NCBI GenBank assembly: GCA_036365145.1 | Contig: JAEOAD010000040.1 | Location: 10,932,501-10,996,500, forward strand | DNA: 64,000 bases | Source of the DNA: Orientallactaga sibirica | Lineage: Eukaryota > Chordata > Mammalia > Rodentia > Dipodidae | Direction of reading: 5' to 3' | The notes under the pieces: generated by a model | What the model saw: the letters and a program-made list of their open reading frames with translations, nothing else | Databases searched by the model: none | What the model was told of the DNA's origin: nothing | Program-made: the position numbers and the translations under genes | Shown: piece by piece, positions 1-9,219 of the stretch | Position numbering within the stretch: position 1 is the stretch's first letter | Layout of the letters: each line of letters opens with the position of its first letter

Positions 1-282
1 ATTAATGGGTGGATACAGGTTGGTGCTATGGAGAAAATGAAGAGTCTAGAATTGGTGTTTGTATCCTCTGAGAAGAAGTAAAATCCAGAATAGATGCAGA
101 ATTTTGGGGGGAAAACATGTGAAATAGAATGATTGCCCAGAAGAAAAGAAGAGTTTCCAATTTGTGTTGAGGGTTTAACAATTGTAGTGAAGATGAAGAA
201 GGAGGAAGAACAGTATAGGAAGTCTGGACTGTGACAGAGTCCAAAGAAAGATTTGGCTCCATTGATAGAAAATACCTGGCGG

Positions 283-718
283 AGGGCTAGAGTATGGATT
301 AGCAGTTAAGGAGCTTGCCTGCAAAGCCTAAGGATTCATTTTCAACGCTCCAGATCCCACATACACCAGATGCACAGAGGTCAGGCAAGCACAGCGTCAC
401 ACATGCCCACCAGGTGGCACAGGCATCTAGAGTTATTTTTTATTTTTAATATTTTATTTATTTATTTGAGAAAGAGAGGAAGAGGCAGAGAGAAAGAGAG
501 AATGGGCACTCCAGATACATGTGCCCCCTTGTGCATCTGGCTTATGTGGGTCCTGGGGAATCAAACCGGGGTCCTTAGGCTTTGCAGGCAAACACCTTAA
601 CTGCTAAGCCATTTCTCCAGCCCCAGCATCTGGCGTTTGATTGCAGTGATTGAGGTCCTAGGGCACCAATTCTCTCTTCCTCTCTTTCTTTCTCTCTCTC
701 TACCTAAAAAATTAACTT
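283..718 (+). mobile_element. Dip-type tRNA-derived SINE, split by a second SINE
   Basis: The tRNA-related head is degraded ('agcagttaaggagcttgcctgcaaagcctaagg'-like, positions 300-333). The body then carries 'cacacatgcccaccaggtggcac' around 398-420, a longer body variant shared with the copy near 50.3 kb. At 434 the element is broken by a minus-strand SINE. It resumes at 626 with the expected 'tggcgtttgattgcagtg' and a C/T-rich 3' tract to about 705. The block 423-434 recurs at 626-637 as an imperfect 12-bp target-site duplication, so the outer copy is the older one. Sequence directly shows the nesting; the family name is from memory. Confidence 0.85.
435..624 (-). mobile_element. Dip-type SINE inserted inside another Dip SINE
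   Basis: Read on the minus strand, this has the full head (reverse complement of 'taagccatttctccagcccc' at 605-624), the CCA-region 'cttatgtgggtcctgggg', the promoter-proximal body and an AAAT-type tail at 435-468. It lies between the two halves of an older plus-strand SINE and is flanked by an imperfect 12-bp target-site duplication (423-434 and 626-637). It is the short body subfamily. Confidence 0.9.
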
Positions 719-1082
719 AAAATTATTATTTTTTCATTAAGGAAAATCCTAAAGGAAATCTGCTATTAAATGAGTGCCATTGGTTCCAAGAATGCCAGGA
801 AGTAGTTGATGGCAAAAATACTGCCAAGAAGAGAAGAAAGGATGGTTGTTGATTGATCTAGAGAGGAGGAACCACAGCAGTAACCAACTACATGTGGTCC
901 ACAGGAAATAAAAAAGAAAGAGAGAGAGAATCAAAAGATCCTTCCATTGCCTTCTCCCAGATGAGAACCCAGTGAAAACATGTCTGCACCCAGAAGTAAA
1001 CCTGCTCCAGGAATAATTGTATATGTATTTGTAGATAAGAAAAGCAAAACAAAGCAATAAAGAAAAAGAATGAGAGTAAGAA
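719..1082. other. No recognisable feature
   Basis: Purine-rich, apparently unique DNA. The open frames on the minus strand here (749-1100) are low-complexity and resemble no protein I know. I see no splice-flanked coding block. Confidence 0.6.
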
Positions 1083-1227
1083 GCGTGTGGCAGTGCACAC
1101 TTTTAGTCATATCACTAGGATGACTGAGGTATGAGGATCATCATGAGTTCAAGCTCAGCCTGGGGCTACAAAGTAAGTTCCAGGTCAGCCAGAGCTAGAG
1201 TGAGACCCTACTTTGGAAAAAAAAAAA
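1083..1227 (+). mobile_element. B1 SINE (7SL-derived)
   Basis: It begins 'gcgtgtggcagtgcacactttt', a decayed form of the B1 start, and contains 'catgagttcaagctcagcctgg' and 'ccaggtcagccagagctagagtgagaccctac'. It ends in an A-tract at 1217-1227. The order of blocks and 3' poly(A) give plus orientation. Many CpG sites have decayed, so this is an older copy. Confidence 0.9.
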
Positions 1228-1805
1228 TGGTGTGGTGTGGTATGGTGCATGTTTGTATCCTATATATTGAAATGAAAATATCAGATACTGGAGCTGTTAT
1301 TCCCTCATGGGTAAGAAATGAAAGAATATACTTTACATAGTAAAAGGTGGGATTTTTTTTTTTTTTTGAACCAACTAGTAGAAAGTAACTGCAAAATTAG
1401 GCAGGAAGAATGAACTGACAAGAGAAAACTGTAAGCCATGGGATTAACATGATCAAAAGCACTGAGGCAGGAAAAGACCTGCAGGGAAACAAAATGAATC
1501 CAGGGCTTAAGCAAGAGCCAAATTATGGAAAAATGGGCAGGATACACTAAGAAGTTTAAGGTTATCCTTCATTAATTTATAGAACCAGTGAGTTTTCAAG
1601 TGTGGGATTCATAAAATCAGAATTGCATTCTTGAAAAATCTCTTTTATATCAAAGAAGATATCCAAGGCATAGAGTAAGAACAAAACATGGTTTTCAGTT
1701 CTTGAAAGAGATTACATGAGACACTGAAAATTCTGTGTAAACAGACATAAGGCAGCAACATAGAAGGGCATGATAAGTAATCAATAAATAATATGGAATA
1801 TGCAA

Positions 1806-1808
<3 letters not shown>
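1228..1808. other. No gene; short poly-T tract
   Basis: AT-rich unique DNA with a 15-T run at 1353-1367. Minus-strand frames around 1305-1547 are not recognisable as protein. Confidence 0.6.
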
Positions 1809-1841
<33 letters not shown>

Positions 1842-1848
1842 ACACACA
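1809..1848. repeat. (TG)16 followed by (CA)4 microsatellite
   Basis: An uninterrupted TG dinucleotide run (1809-1840) switches at once to CACACACA (1841-1848). The junction can fold back on itself. The translated frames seen across it (CVCVCV / HTHTHT) are artefacts of the repeat. Confidence 0.95.
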
Positions 1849-2729
1849 TTCATATTTTTCCAATAAGGCATAGTATTTTCAAGGCAGAAAATATGAAATC
1901 TTGTAATAATGGCCCTAATTTTACCTTCACAGTTAAAATATATTTGCTCATATATTTGATAAGGAGAACTGAAACACTCAAATGATTTGTTGAAATGATA
2001 GATGGATTTATGATTAAAAAGTTATATCAATGTAATTAAAAAACTGGCTAAAATGACCAATATAGTGTTGCTCAAAAATATAAATACTTTAAAGTCAGAC
2101 AGATTGATTACATAGCAATTGCTCCTTTACAGCCTCAGAAAATGGAAACAGAACCTACATTTAGACAAGGGCAAAAATTGTAAGAACGCTGACTTCAATA
2201 TATTTCTATTTGTTTAATGACTCCATTTTTTTATATAAATGGATTTGTTACATGGCCATGGTTTGAACATGCCAGAAAATCTGGGCCTGAATCATGGTTT
2301 AAATTTGATACTATGTCTCTAAGTGATTTTATGGAAAATTAAGGTTACTTAAATGATGAATGAATTTCAGAGAATGCATTTTCTTAACTACATTCATATT
2401 CATATAGTTTTGTTTCTCACTGGGTTATCCCAAAGAGTGGATGTTAGTTTCAAGAGAAAAAAAAGTGTATTACCAAGGATGTATCCTTTCCAATGTCCAA
2501 ACATATTTGACATTAGAGGTAAGGATATATTTTTATTTTTATCTCTCTAAAATTCACCCTTCTCTTTCATCGTCTCTTTTTCTACTTCTATATGATTCTC
2601 TCAATGTTGAATGAATGTCATTTAATCATACATGTAGCAAATTGTTATTTAGTTCCTACTAACATAGCTTCAGATACTGCTATAAACACTAAGGATATGT
2701 TGATCAACTATAAATAAAGTAAATAAAAA
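1849..2729. other. No recognisable feature
   Basis: AT-rich DNA without a repeat I can name. The frame at 2353-2550 is short and AT-driven. Confidence 0.55.
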
Positions 2730-3696
2730 ATGACCATTCTTCCACCATATGCTGTTGACACAGAACATGGAGACACCTGGCTGGAATCTGGAAGAAAGTC
2801 AGTCCCCAGACAGTTAGCTTTGTCTAGTTCCAGAAAGTGCTACCTGAGCAACTGGGGGGAAATGGCAACATCTATACAAGCAACTCGTGGTCTAAGCTAC
2901 TCAACAGCAAACAACCTGATGTGATGCTCACCAGGTGTAATAGTGGCACACAGCCATGGAGGGCAACCAACTGCTCTTGAATTGGCTAACTGATCCACTC
3001 AGTGGAACGGAACCCATAGCTGGAACTGGGAAACAAATCAGAATCATATCCAATATCAAGCTCCCACCAGTCATGGGCTACAAGAGGGCCTACACCTCTT
3101 AAATTCTCTCTAAACTAATAATGGTTTTCACATTTATCCAGTGCTGACTTCACTCTTCATTAGAAAATCTGCTTCTCCTTTTCAGATGGACACAGAACCT
3201 GAGGAATTAGCCCATTGCATCTCACCAGGGCCCCAGCTGAAAACATTGAGGAATTGGGGAAATGAGCAAGAGTGCTGCTTTCTTGGTGAACTTGGTATCA
3301 GCACAAGGGTGAAAGAGATAAACAGAGAGAACACTCAATTCCTACCAAACCAGAGATCCAGAGACACAGAGGCTCCCAAGAGCTCATTGCTGACCTAAAA
3401 CGAACTCCACGTGGCTCAGGGAAATTCTCGGAACAGGGGGCGGAAAGATTGTTAGAGCCACACGTTGGGACACTATGCACAGAGACATCGCCTCTTCCCA
3501 TAACTGATGGATACCTGCACTATGAACCATCCACAATCCACATGGGGTAACTGACATCCCCAAGGAGGAGGGGGAGGGTCCCTTTGGAGAGAGGGAGGAC
3601 AGGCAGGAAGCTAAGGATGGTATCAGCATGTGCCGTTTACACCCTGAGTATGTACATAACTAATAAAGAAAAAAAAAGAAAGAGTAAAGAAAAGAT
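2730..3696 (+). mobile_element. LINE-1 3'-end (3' UTR-like) fragment, 5'-truncated
   Basis: A non-coding block of about 930 bp ends in 'aactaataaag' followed by an A-rich tail (3667-3696). Just upstream is a G-rich tract (3560-3600, 'gaggagggggaggg') and then 'ctaaggatggtatcagcatg'. A G-rich tract near the end, a variant poly(A) signal and a poly(A) tail are the layout of mammalian L1 3' UTRs. Four more copies occur here: 22617-23448, 51864-52718, 59733-60210 and 62865-64000. No ORF2 sequence precedes it, as expected for a strongly 5'-truncated copy. That it is L1 rather than an independent retroposon is inference. Confidence 0.65.
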
Positions 3697-4521
3697 ATTA
3701 CCAGTCTTTGTCTCTTGTGACAGAGAAGAAAAAATGGATTGCAGGCAAATACAAAGAGATCTGGTAAGTTTATTACAGACCTTGATCCTTTTCATTTATC
3801 TGCTTTCCATTTTCTTTGCTTCCTTTACAAACATCTAACTGGAAAGGTTATTTGAGAGACCATGGCTTTAACCCATGATTGTATGGATCCTTCTGACAAA
3901 AGTGTACCCCAAGCACCATATCGTTCTAACTAACCATCTGGCTAATATTATTATCAAAGTACCTCTCAAGGACCTCAAGCTTAACCTGTCAAAAAAAAAA
4001 AATCACAGGTAATTTCTACCTTACCCCATTGGCATCCCCTACTCCCCACAGCTCATCACCCATAACCAGATTTAAGCACTGCACTCTACTTACTTGCATG
4101 CATCTCATCATTTCCTTTGCTGAGGTCAGGTTAGATATTGGTGAGTCATTTTATACCCTTTCATCTTTTTGTAATCTGGCTTCTTTTTTTTTCTTTTTTT
4201 TTTTTTTCCCGTATCCAAGTGAAATCAATTACTGAGTTCCTGAAATCCCAACACATAAATGAATCTGTGGAAGACTTCATTCCAACATTTTGTAACTTAG
4301 TTCCTATTTTTAATTCCCATTTATAGTTTCACAGAAAATTTAAAACTGTTTTTGGTGACTAATCCAAACTGACCACTTTCACAAACTGACTTATCAACTT
4401 GACCTCTTTTCAAAACTCACAATAGACTGACATTGCTCTCAAATTAGGAAACAATCTCTCTTCTCAAAAAAAAAAATAAATAAATAAAGCATGAATTTGT
4501 TTTGTAGGAAAAAAAAAAATT
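3697..4521. other. No gene; poly-T tract
   Basis: Unique sequence with a T-rich tract at 4183-4208. The two overlapping plus frames around 4029-4326 run through that tract and show no family resemblance. Confidence 0.55.
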
Positions 4522-4701
4522 GGGCTGGGGAAATGGCTTAGCAGTTAAGGCATTTGCCTGTGAAGCCTAAGGACATTGGTTTGATTCCCCAGGACCCACA
4601 TAACCCAGATGCACAAGAGGGTGCATGCATCTGGAGTTTGTTTGCAGTGACTAGAGCCCTGGCATGCCCATTCTCTCTCTATGCCTCTTCCTCTCTCTCT
4701 C

Positions 4702-4753
<52 letters not shown>

Positions 4754-4776
4754 GCAAATAAATAAATAAATAAAAA
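4522..4776 (+). mobile_element. Dip-type SINE with long AAAT tail
   Basis: It starts 'gggctggggaaatggcttagcagttaagg' and contains the B-box-like 'ggtttgattcc'. Then come 'cagatgcacaagagggtgcatgcatctggag', a short C/T tract and an (AAAT)n tail of about 70 bp (4703-4776). The tail is the expanded 3' end of the SINE, not a separate repeat. Confidence 0.93.
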
Positions 4777-4978
4777 TTAGGAGACTACCCAGGGCATATG
4801 AAGTTAAGTGTTCAGAGCTCCAGTTGTGCTGTCATGATTTGACTGCAGCATTGTTTCCCATCCTTATCTTTTATCCTTTATGTCTCAGGTTATAACTTAT
4901 CAATATCGCAATCTTGGACATTCTCAGTGATGTTGTATTTATGTGTGGCACTTTCTCCCTTTAGAAATGCTGCCTTTT

Positions 4979-5133
4979 GGGGCTGGAGAGATGGCTTAAC
5001 AGTTCAATGCTTGCCTGTGAAGCCTAAGAACCCCGGTTTAAGGCTCGATTCCCCAGGACCCACATTAGCCAGATGCACAAGGGGGCACATGCATCTGGAG
5101 TTCATTTTCAGTGGTTGGAGGCCCTGGTGTACC

Positions 5134-5174
<41 letters not shown>

Positions 5175-5230
5175 CCCCTTCTTTCTCTGTCTGTTGCTCT
5201 CAAATAAATAAATAATCCTTTAAGAAGGAA
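4979..5230 (+). mobile_element. Dip-type SINE with clear target-site duplication
   Basis: A complete element: head 'ggggctggagagatggctta', B box inside 'aaggctcgattccccagg', body, (TC)n at 5139-5170 and AAATAAAT tail. The 12-bp block 'gaaatgctgcct' occurs at 4964-4975 and again at 5231-5242, so the insertion boundaries are well defined. A small internal insertion ('tttaaggctcg') lies next to the B box. Confidence 0.95.
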
Positions 5231-5242
5231 GAAATGCTGCCT

Positions 5243-5738
5243 CTCTCCTCATGGGAATCATTCAGCTTCTTTGGAAATGTTACTTTGCTTTCTCTGAATA
5301 TTCCTCACAGGAAATGTGGTGCTCTTTTTGGCTGCCAACATACCTGTCATACGTAATTGTGATTACATTACCCTGTCATCCTTACATGTGCATATGCATA
5401 GACACAGGCCAATAAGCAGACATCTTTCTGAAGAGTAATTATTTCTTTCTTACATGCTCTCGAATTCTAACCTTAAAAATTGTAGTATACATAATAAGCA
5501 ACAAATCTAAATGTTGGATGACTAACTAGAAATGTAGGGTTGGGTCAGTTCATTTGTTCCATTGATGTGTGGACACAAGCTCTAGGATTCTAATCATTAT
5601 GTGCATCATGTCAGGACTCTATAGAGTGGCATAACTTACATCCCCTGGGAACATAGTAAATGTTCCAGAAGTCTCTGTCAATAGGAAGAAGCCAGACCCT
5701 GCACTCTTGAAACTACATAGAATGAGAATTTTCACTAG
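5243..5738. other. No recognisable feature
   Basis: Unique DNA of mixed composition with no coding pattern or known repeat that I can identify. Confidence 0.55.
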
Positions 5739-5752
5739 TCATTGAAGTTTTT

Positions 5753-5990
5753 TTCTTCCTTTTTTCTGTTTACTTTTTTAAATTTGTTTGAAATAGAGAG
5801 AGAGATACAGAAGCAGATAGAGAGAGAGAGAGAGAGAATGTGTTTGCCTGGACCTCGGAGCCACTTAAAATGAACTTCAGATGCATGTGTCACCTTGTAT
5901 ATCTGGCCTTTGAGGTTCCTGGAGAATCGAACCTGTGTCCTTTGGCTTTGCAGGCAAGTGTCGTAACAAGTAAGCCATCTTCTCCAGCCC
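5753..5990 (-). mobile_element. Dip-type SINE
   Basis: On the plus strand it reads A/T tail, (GA)n at 5794-5837, 'aacttcagatgcatgtg', 'cctggagaatcgaacctgtgtcc' and ends 'ccatcttctccagccc', the reverse of the SINE head. The block at 5739-5752 recurs with one change at 5991-6004, giving a 14-bp target-site duplication. Confidence 0.93.
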
Positions 5991-6004
5991 TCATTCAAGT
6001 TTTT

Positions 6005-6331
6005 CAAGTCTCATTTTTCACTTGTAAATTAGACAATTGTATTTGTCCTAATGACCACTGCCAGACACAAATGAAATAATGTTTACAAAATACTGAGAAA
6101 ACAACATTATCATCTATTTTATTTTCAAATTTTAAGCACTTTGCTATTGGTATATCTGTCTTTAAAGATAACTCTCAGAGAATTCCACATGATTGTTCCC
6201 AGATCCCTGTAGCTTGTCTAGACAGATAATGATTTCTTTGATGTTACAAACCAATACATTGCGAAAATTTCAATAAGAAAATTCCCTACTGTTAGAATTT
6301 CAAATTGCATGGATTAAGATCTCATTTTACA
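6005..6331. other. No recognisable feature
   Basis: AT-rich unique DNA directly before the 59-bp tandem duplication. Confidence 0.5.
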
Positions 6332-6455
6332 GAAGGAGAAACTCCTTCATAAAATGCAGCCGTGGTTTGTCTGTGTAACTTTACATGTATGAAGGAGAAA
6401 CTCCTTCATAAAATGCAGCCGTGGTTTGTCTGTATAACTTCACTTGTATGAAGGA
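6332..6455. repeat. 59-bp tandem duplication containing a hairpin
   Basis: Unit 1 (6332-6390) and unit 2 (6391-6449) are identical at 56 of 59 positions, and the first bases of a third unit ('gaagga') follow at 6450-6455. Each unit opens with 'gaaggagaaactccttc', a 7-bp perfect inverted repeat around AAA, so the array carries two identical hairpins. The few differences lie at the 3' ends of the units. I recognise no transposon or gene in the unit. Confidence 0.9.
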
Positions 6456-7841
6456 CCATTATTTAGAACATACCCTGCTTTTGAACTTGTCCTTGCCTTC
6501 CTGTTTCATCAAAGCAATGCATATTCTAAGTTCAATTTAGCAATTAAAATGGCTGTGAATCATTAAAATGTCTCCTTCAAAATCATTCATGCTTTCACAA
6601 ACAATCATGACATAAAAATATGATGATTTTCATAATATATTACATATATACTAGAATAGATATCAATCCAAATGCAACAGATAATGTTAAATTTAGGTAT
6701 AGTTTAAATAACAGAATTTTCTTTATTTATATTAATTTTCAAATATAATTTCATAAAATCCTCCTTTGGGTATTGAAAAGGAATTCATATTTTAAGATAA
6801 AGTTCCAAAAGATGATACAATTAAAAGTCGACATTCAAATAAATGTACCCAACTCTTACAATCTGCAGAAATTCTAGAATATTTTCCCATCTATTACCTA
6901 CAAGTTCTTTCTGAATAAAATAAATAAATAAATAAATAAATAAATAAATATCTGAAGTTCTCTGCCTAATTAAAAATGGCAGTTACTACAAACACTTTAC
7001 AAAAATGTTGCCAACTAGCAATTTACTCTAGTGTTATATTTCAATAACCTGAACCAAGTAAAGATTTTGCCTGCACAGGAGTGGCCTTGCCTATCATGAT
7101 AAGCAGCTGAAAAACACACATAAGCGGTATGAACCCAGCAGAATCCATCTGGTGAACCATCTGCGTGAGGACTCACAAAAATTATACCCCATCTGTTGTT
7201 CCAACTTTGTGAAGATTGCTAACCCTGTCCCCGCTCCATTATCTGACTATTTCCCTTCCCTGTGGACCTCATCTGTACATTCCCTTATATTCCCCATTGG
7301 CAACATATATCTAATTTCCTAAGCACTCTTCTCATTTGTGAAATGAATTAATTTATGCATTCAATTTATGCAACTAAAAACACTCTTGGGAAATAAAATA
7401 ACTGAAAAGAATTGCCATAATATCATAATGTTAGAAAATGAGGACAAAATTATAAATACTAATTTCAGCTAGGTTTTTGTCTAAATATATAACTACTCAC
7501 CATTTAATTTTTATATCAATATAATGTTTAATTCTAATATCTATATATATTTTACATTTCTAATCTATTATCCTTTCTACTTTATGATGTTTCTTTCTTG
7601 ATCATTCTTATTATTTGATTTCATCCATTAAATACCCATGAATGGGTTTGCATTTCTCCCATATTAAAATCCTTTAAAATTACTTCCTCACCATATCAGG
7701 AAACTTCATTTAGCTTCTGCCTGCCTTGTTCTGTTGAACATCATTGTTCTCATACTTTATTCCATTCTGCTTTTGTGTTTTTTTTTTTTCTCATTGTATA
7801 ACTTTTGTTCACAGTAGAGTAATTTTACCATATATATTTAT

Positions 7842-7845
<4 letters not shown>
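6456..7845. other. No gene; (AAAT)n tract inside
   Basis: Long AT-rich stretch. The only simple structure is (AATA)n at 6914-6950, with no SINE body next to it, and a T-run near 7780. I see no exon or named repeat. Confidence 0.55.

Positions 7846-7878
<33 letters not shown>
7846..7878. repeat. (TG)n microsatellite
   Basis: About 16 TG units. They sit at the tail side of the B4-type element that follows, and probably grew from its 3' end. Confidence 0.92.
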
Positions 7879-7884
<6 letters not shown>

Positions 7885-8204
7885 AGGTGTGTGCATGTTC
7901 ATATAAATGTTGTTACCTATGTGCCATGTGAGCATGTGGAGGCCAGAAGACAACTTCCTGATTGGTCCTAGCCTTCTACTTCCTTCGAGGCACATTCTCT
8001 CCTATGTTGTTGATGTTGTGAGCTCAGCTCACAAAGTGCTTCTAGAGAAATCCTCCTGTCTCCCTGTCCCATCTGGTCATCAATGTGCTAGGATTACAAA
8101 AGTAGGCCACAGGTTCTGGTTTTTTCCATGGAATATGGGGATTGAGCTCAGGTACTGACAACTGAGCAATGAACACTTTTTCCACCAAGCCACGTCCCCA
8201 GCTC
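7879..8204 (-). mobile_element. Old B4-type composite SINE (tRNA head plus B1-like part)
   Basis: The order on the plus strand is 'gcatgtggaggccagaagacaact', then 'ctcctgtctccctgtccc...gctaggattacaaaagtaggccac' (B1-like), then 'ggggattgagctcaggtactg' and 'aagccacgtccccagctcc' (reverse tRNA-type head). This is the arrangement of rodent B4-like composites on the minus strand. Divergence is high, so it is an old insertion. The family name is from memory. Confidence 0.65.
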
Positions 8205-8415
8205 CTTGTTCTTTTGCACATTAAGGAGTAGCTCCAAGTCCTTCTGACTCACGTACTTTTACAGAGAGTGTGGACACATAAGCAGGTGATCTATTCTACT
8301 TCAGAATTACATGAGGGATGATTACTTCTCTGGCTCTGGCTTTAGAGTTTGACTGCAGCTCCGCAACAGGACAGCATGTCCAGCCACTGTAAATCCTTGG
8401 AATTAGTCTTTCTTT

Positions 8416-8603
8416 GGGCTGGGAGAGGCTTCAGTGGTTCAAGGTGGTTTATTGCAAAGCCTGGAAGCCTGGCTTCAATTCCTGAATATTTACAGAAAGC
8501 CAGATGCACAAAGTGGTGCATGCATATGGAGTTTATTTGCAGTTGCAAGAGGCCTTAGTATGGCATGTTTTCATGTTTTCTCTCTCTCTCTCTCTCTCTC
8601 TCT
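8416..8603 (+). mobile_element. Dip-type SINE
   Basis: The head 'gggctgggagaggcttcagtgg' is damaged. It keeps 'gccagatgcacaaagtggtgcatgcatatggag' and a (TC)n tract at 8580-8603. The usual AAAT tail is missing and replaced by 'ggtacataaacaaacac'. The A box is mutated, so it is an unlikely source of new copies. Confidence 0.88.
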
Positions 8604-8651
8604 GGTACATAAACAAACACACATATGTATATCATATATATACAAACATGT

Positions 8652-8656
8652 ACACA

Positions 8657-8697
<41 letters not shown>
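8652..8697. repeat. (CA)n microsatellite
   Basis: About 20 CA units, with a few interruptions at the 5' end, shortly downstream of the preceding SINE. Confidence 0.95.
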
Positions 8698-8699
<2 letters not shown>

Positions 8700-8894
8700 T
8701 GTCCTGTTCCATTCTACAGAGGTCAACATATAAAGTGTGAGTTTGCCAATTGTAAGACATGTTTCCATGATATAAGGATCAAAGCAGGAGCGTAAGGTGT
8801 AACATTGGCCTTTATGACTATATGTCTTTTATTTCTATTGCTTCTGTATCCACACATATAGGATAGAAGTACATTAATAGAAATAAATACCTAG

Positions 8895-9203
8895 GGCTGG
8901 AGAGATGGCTTAGCGGTTAAGGCGCCTGCCTGCTAAGCCTAAGAACGCTGGTTCCAGTCTCCAGGGGTTCCAATCTCCAGGTCCCACGTTTAGCCAGATG
9001 CCAAGTGACGCAAGGGCGCAATGCTGTACTTGCCCACAAGGGGGCGCACGCATCTGGATTTTGTTCACAGCAGCTGAGAGACTGCTGGCGTGTCCATCTC
9101 TATCTGTCTCCCTCTCCCTGTCTGTCTGTCTGCCTCTCTCTCTCTCTCTCTGTGTGTCTCTCTCTCCAAAAATAAATAAAATAATAAAAAAAATTTAAAA
9201 AAA
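8895..9203 (+). mobile_element. Dip-type SINE, long-body subfamily
   Basis: This copy carries the longer body 'agatgccaagtgacgcaagggcgcaatgc...cttgcccacaagggggcgcacgc' and keeps many CpGs, so it is relatively young. It contains a private 16-bp tandem duplication at about 8950-8981 ('ggttccagtctccagg' then 'ggttccaatctccagg'). The flanks 8879-8894 and 9204-9219 ('agaaata[a/c]atacctag') form a 16-bp target-site duplication with one mismatch. Confidence 0.95.
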
Positions 9204-9219
9204 AGAAATACATACCTAG

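Noticed and set aside
6332..6455. Considered as a CRISPR-like or regulatory repeat array
   Set aside because: Only two full units without spacers, in mammalian DNA; it is an ordinary tandem duplication.
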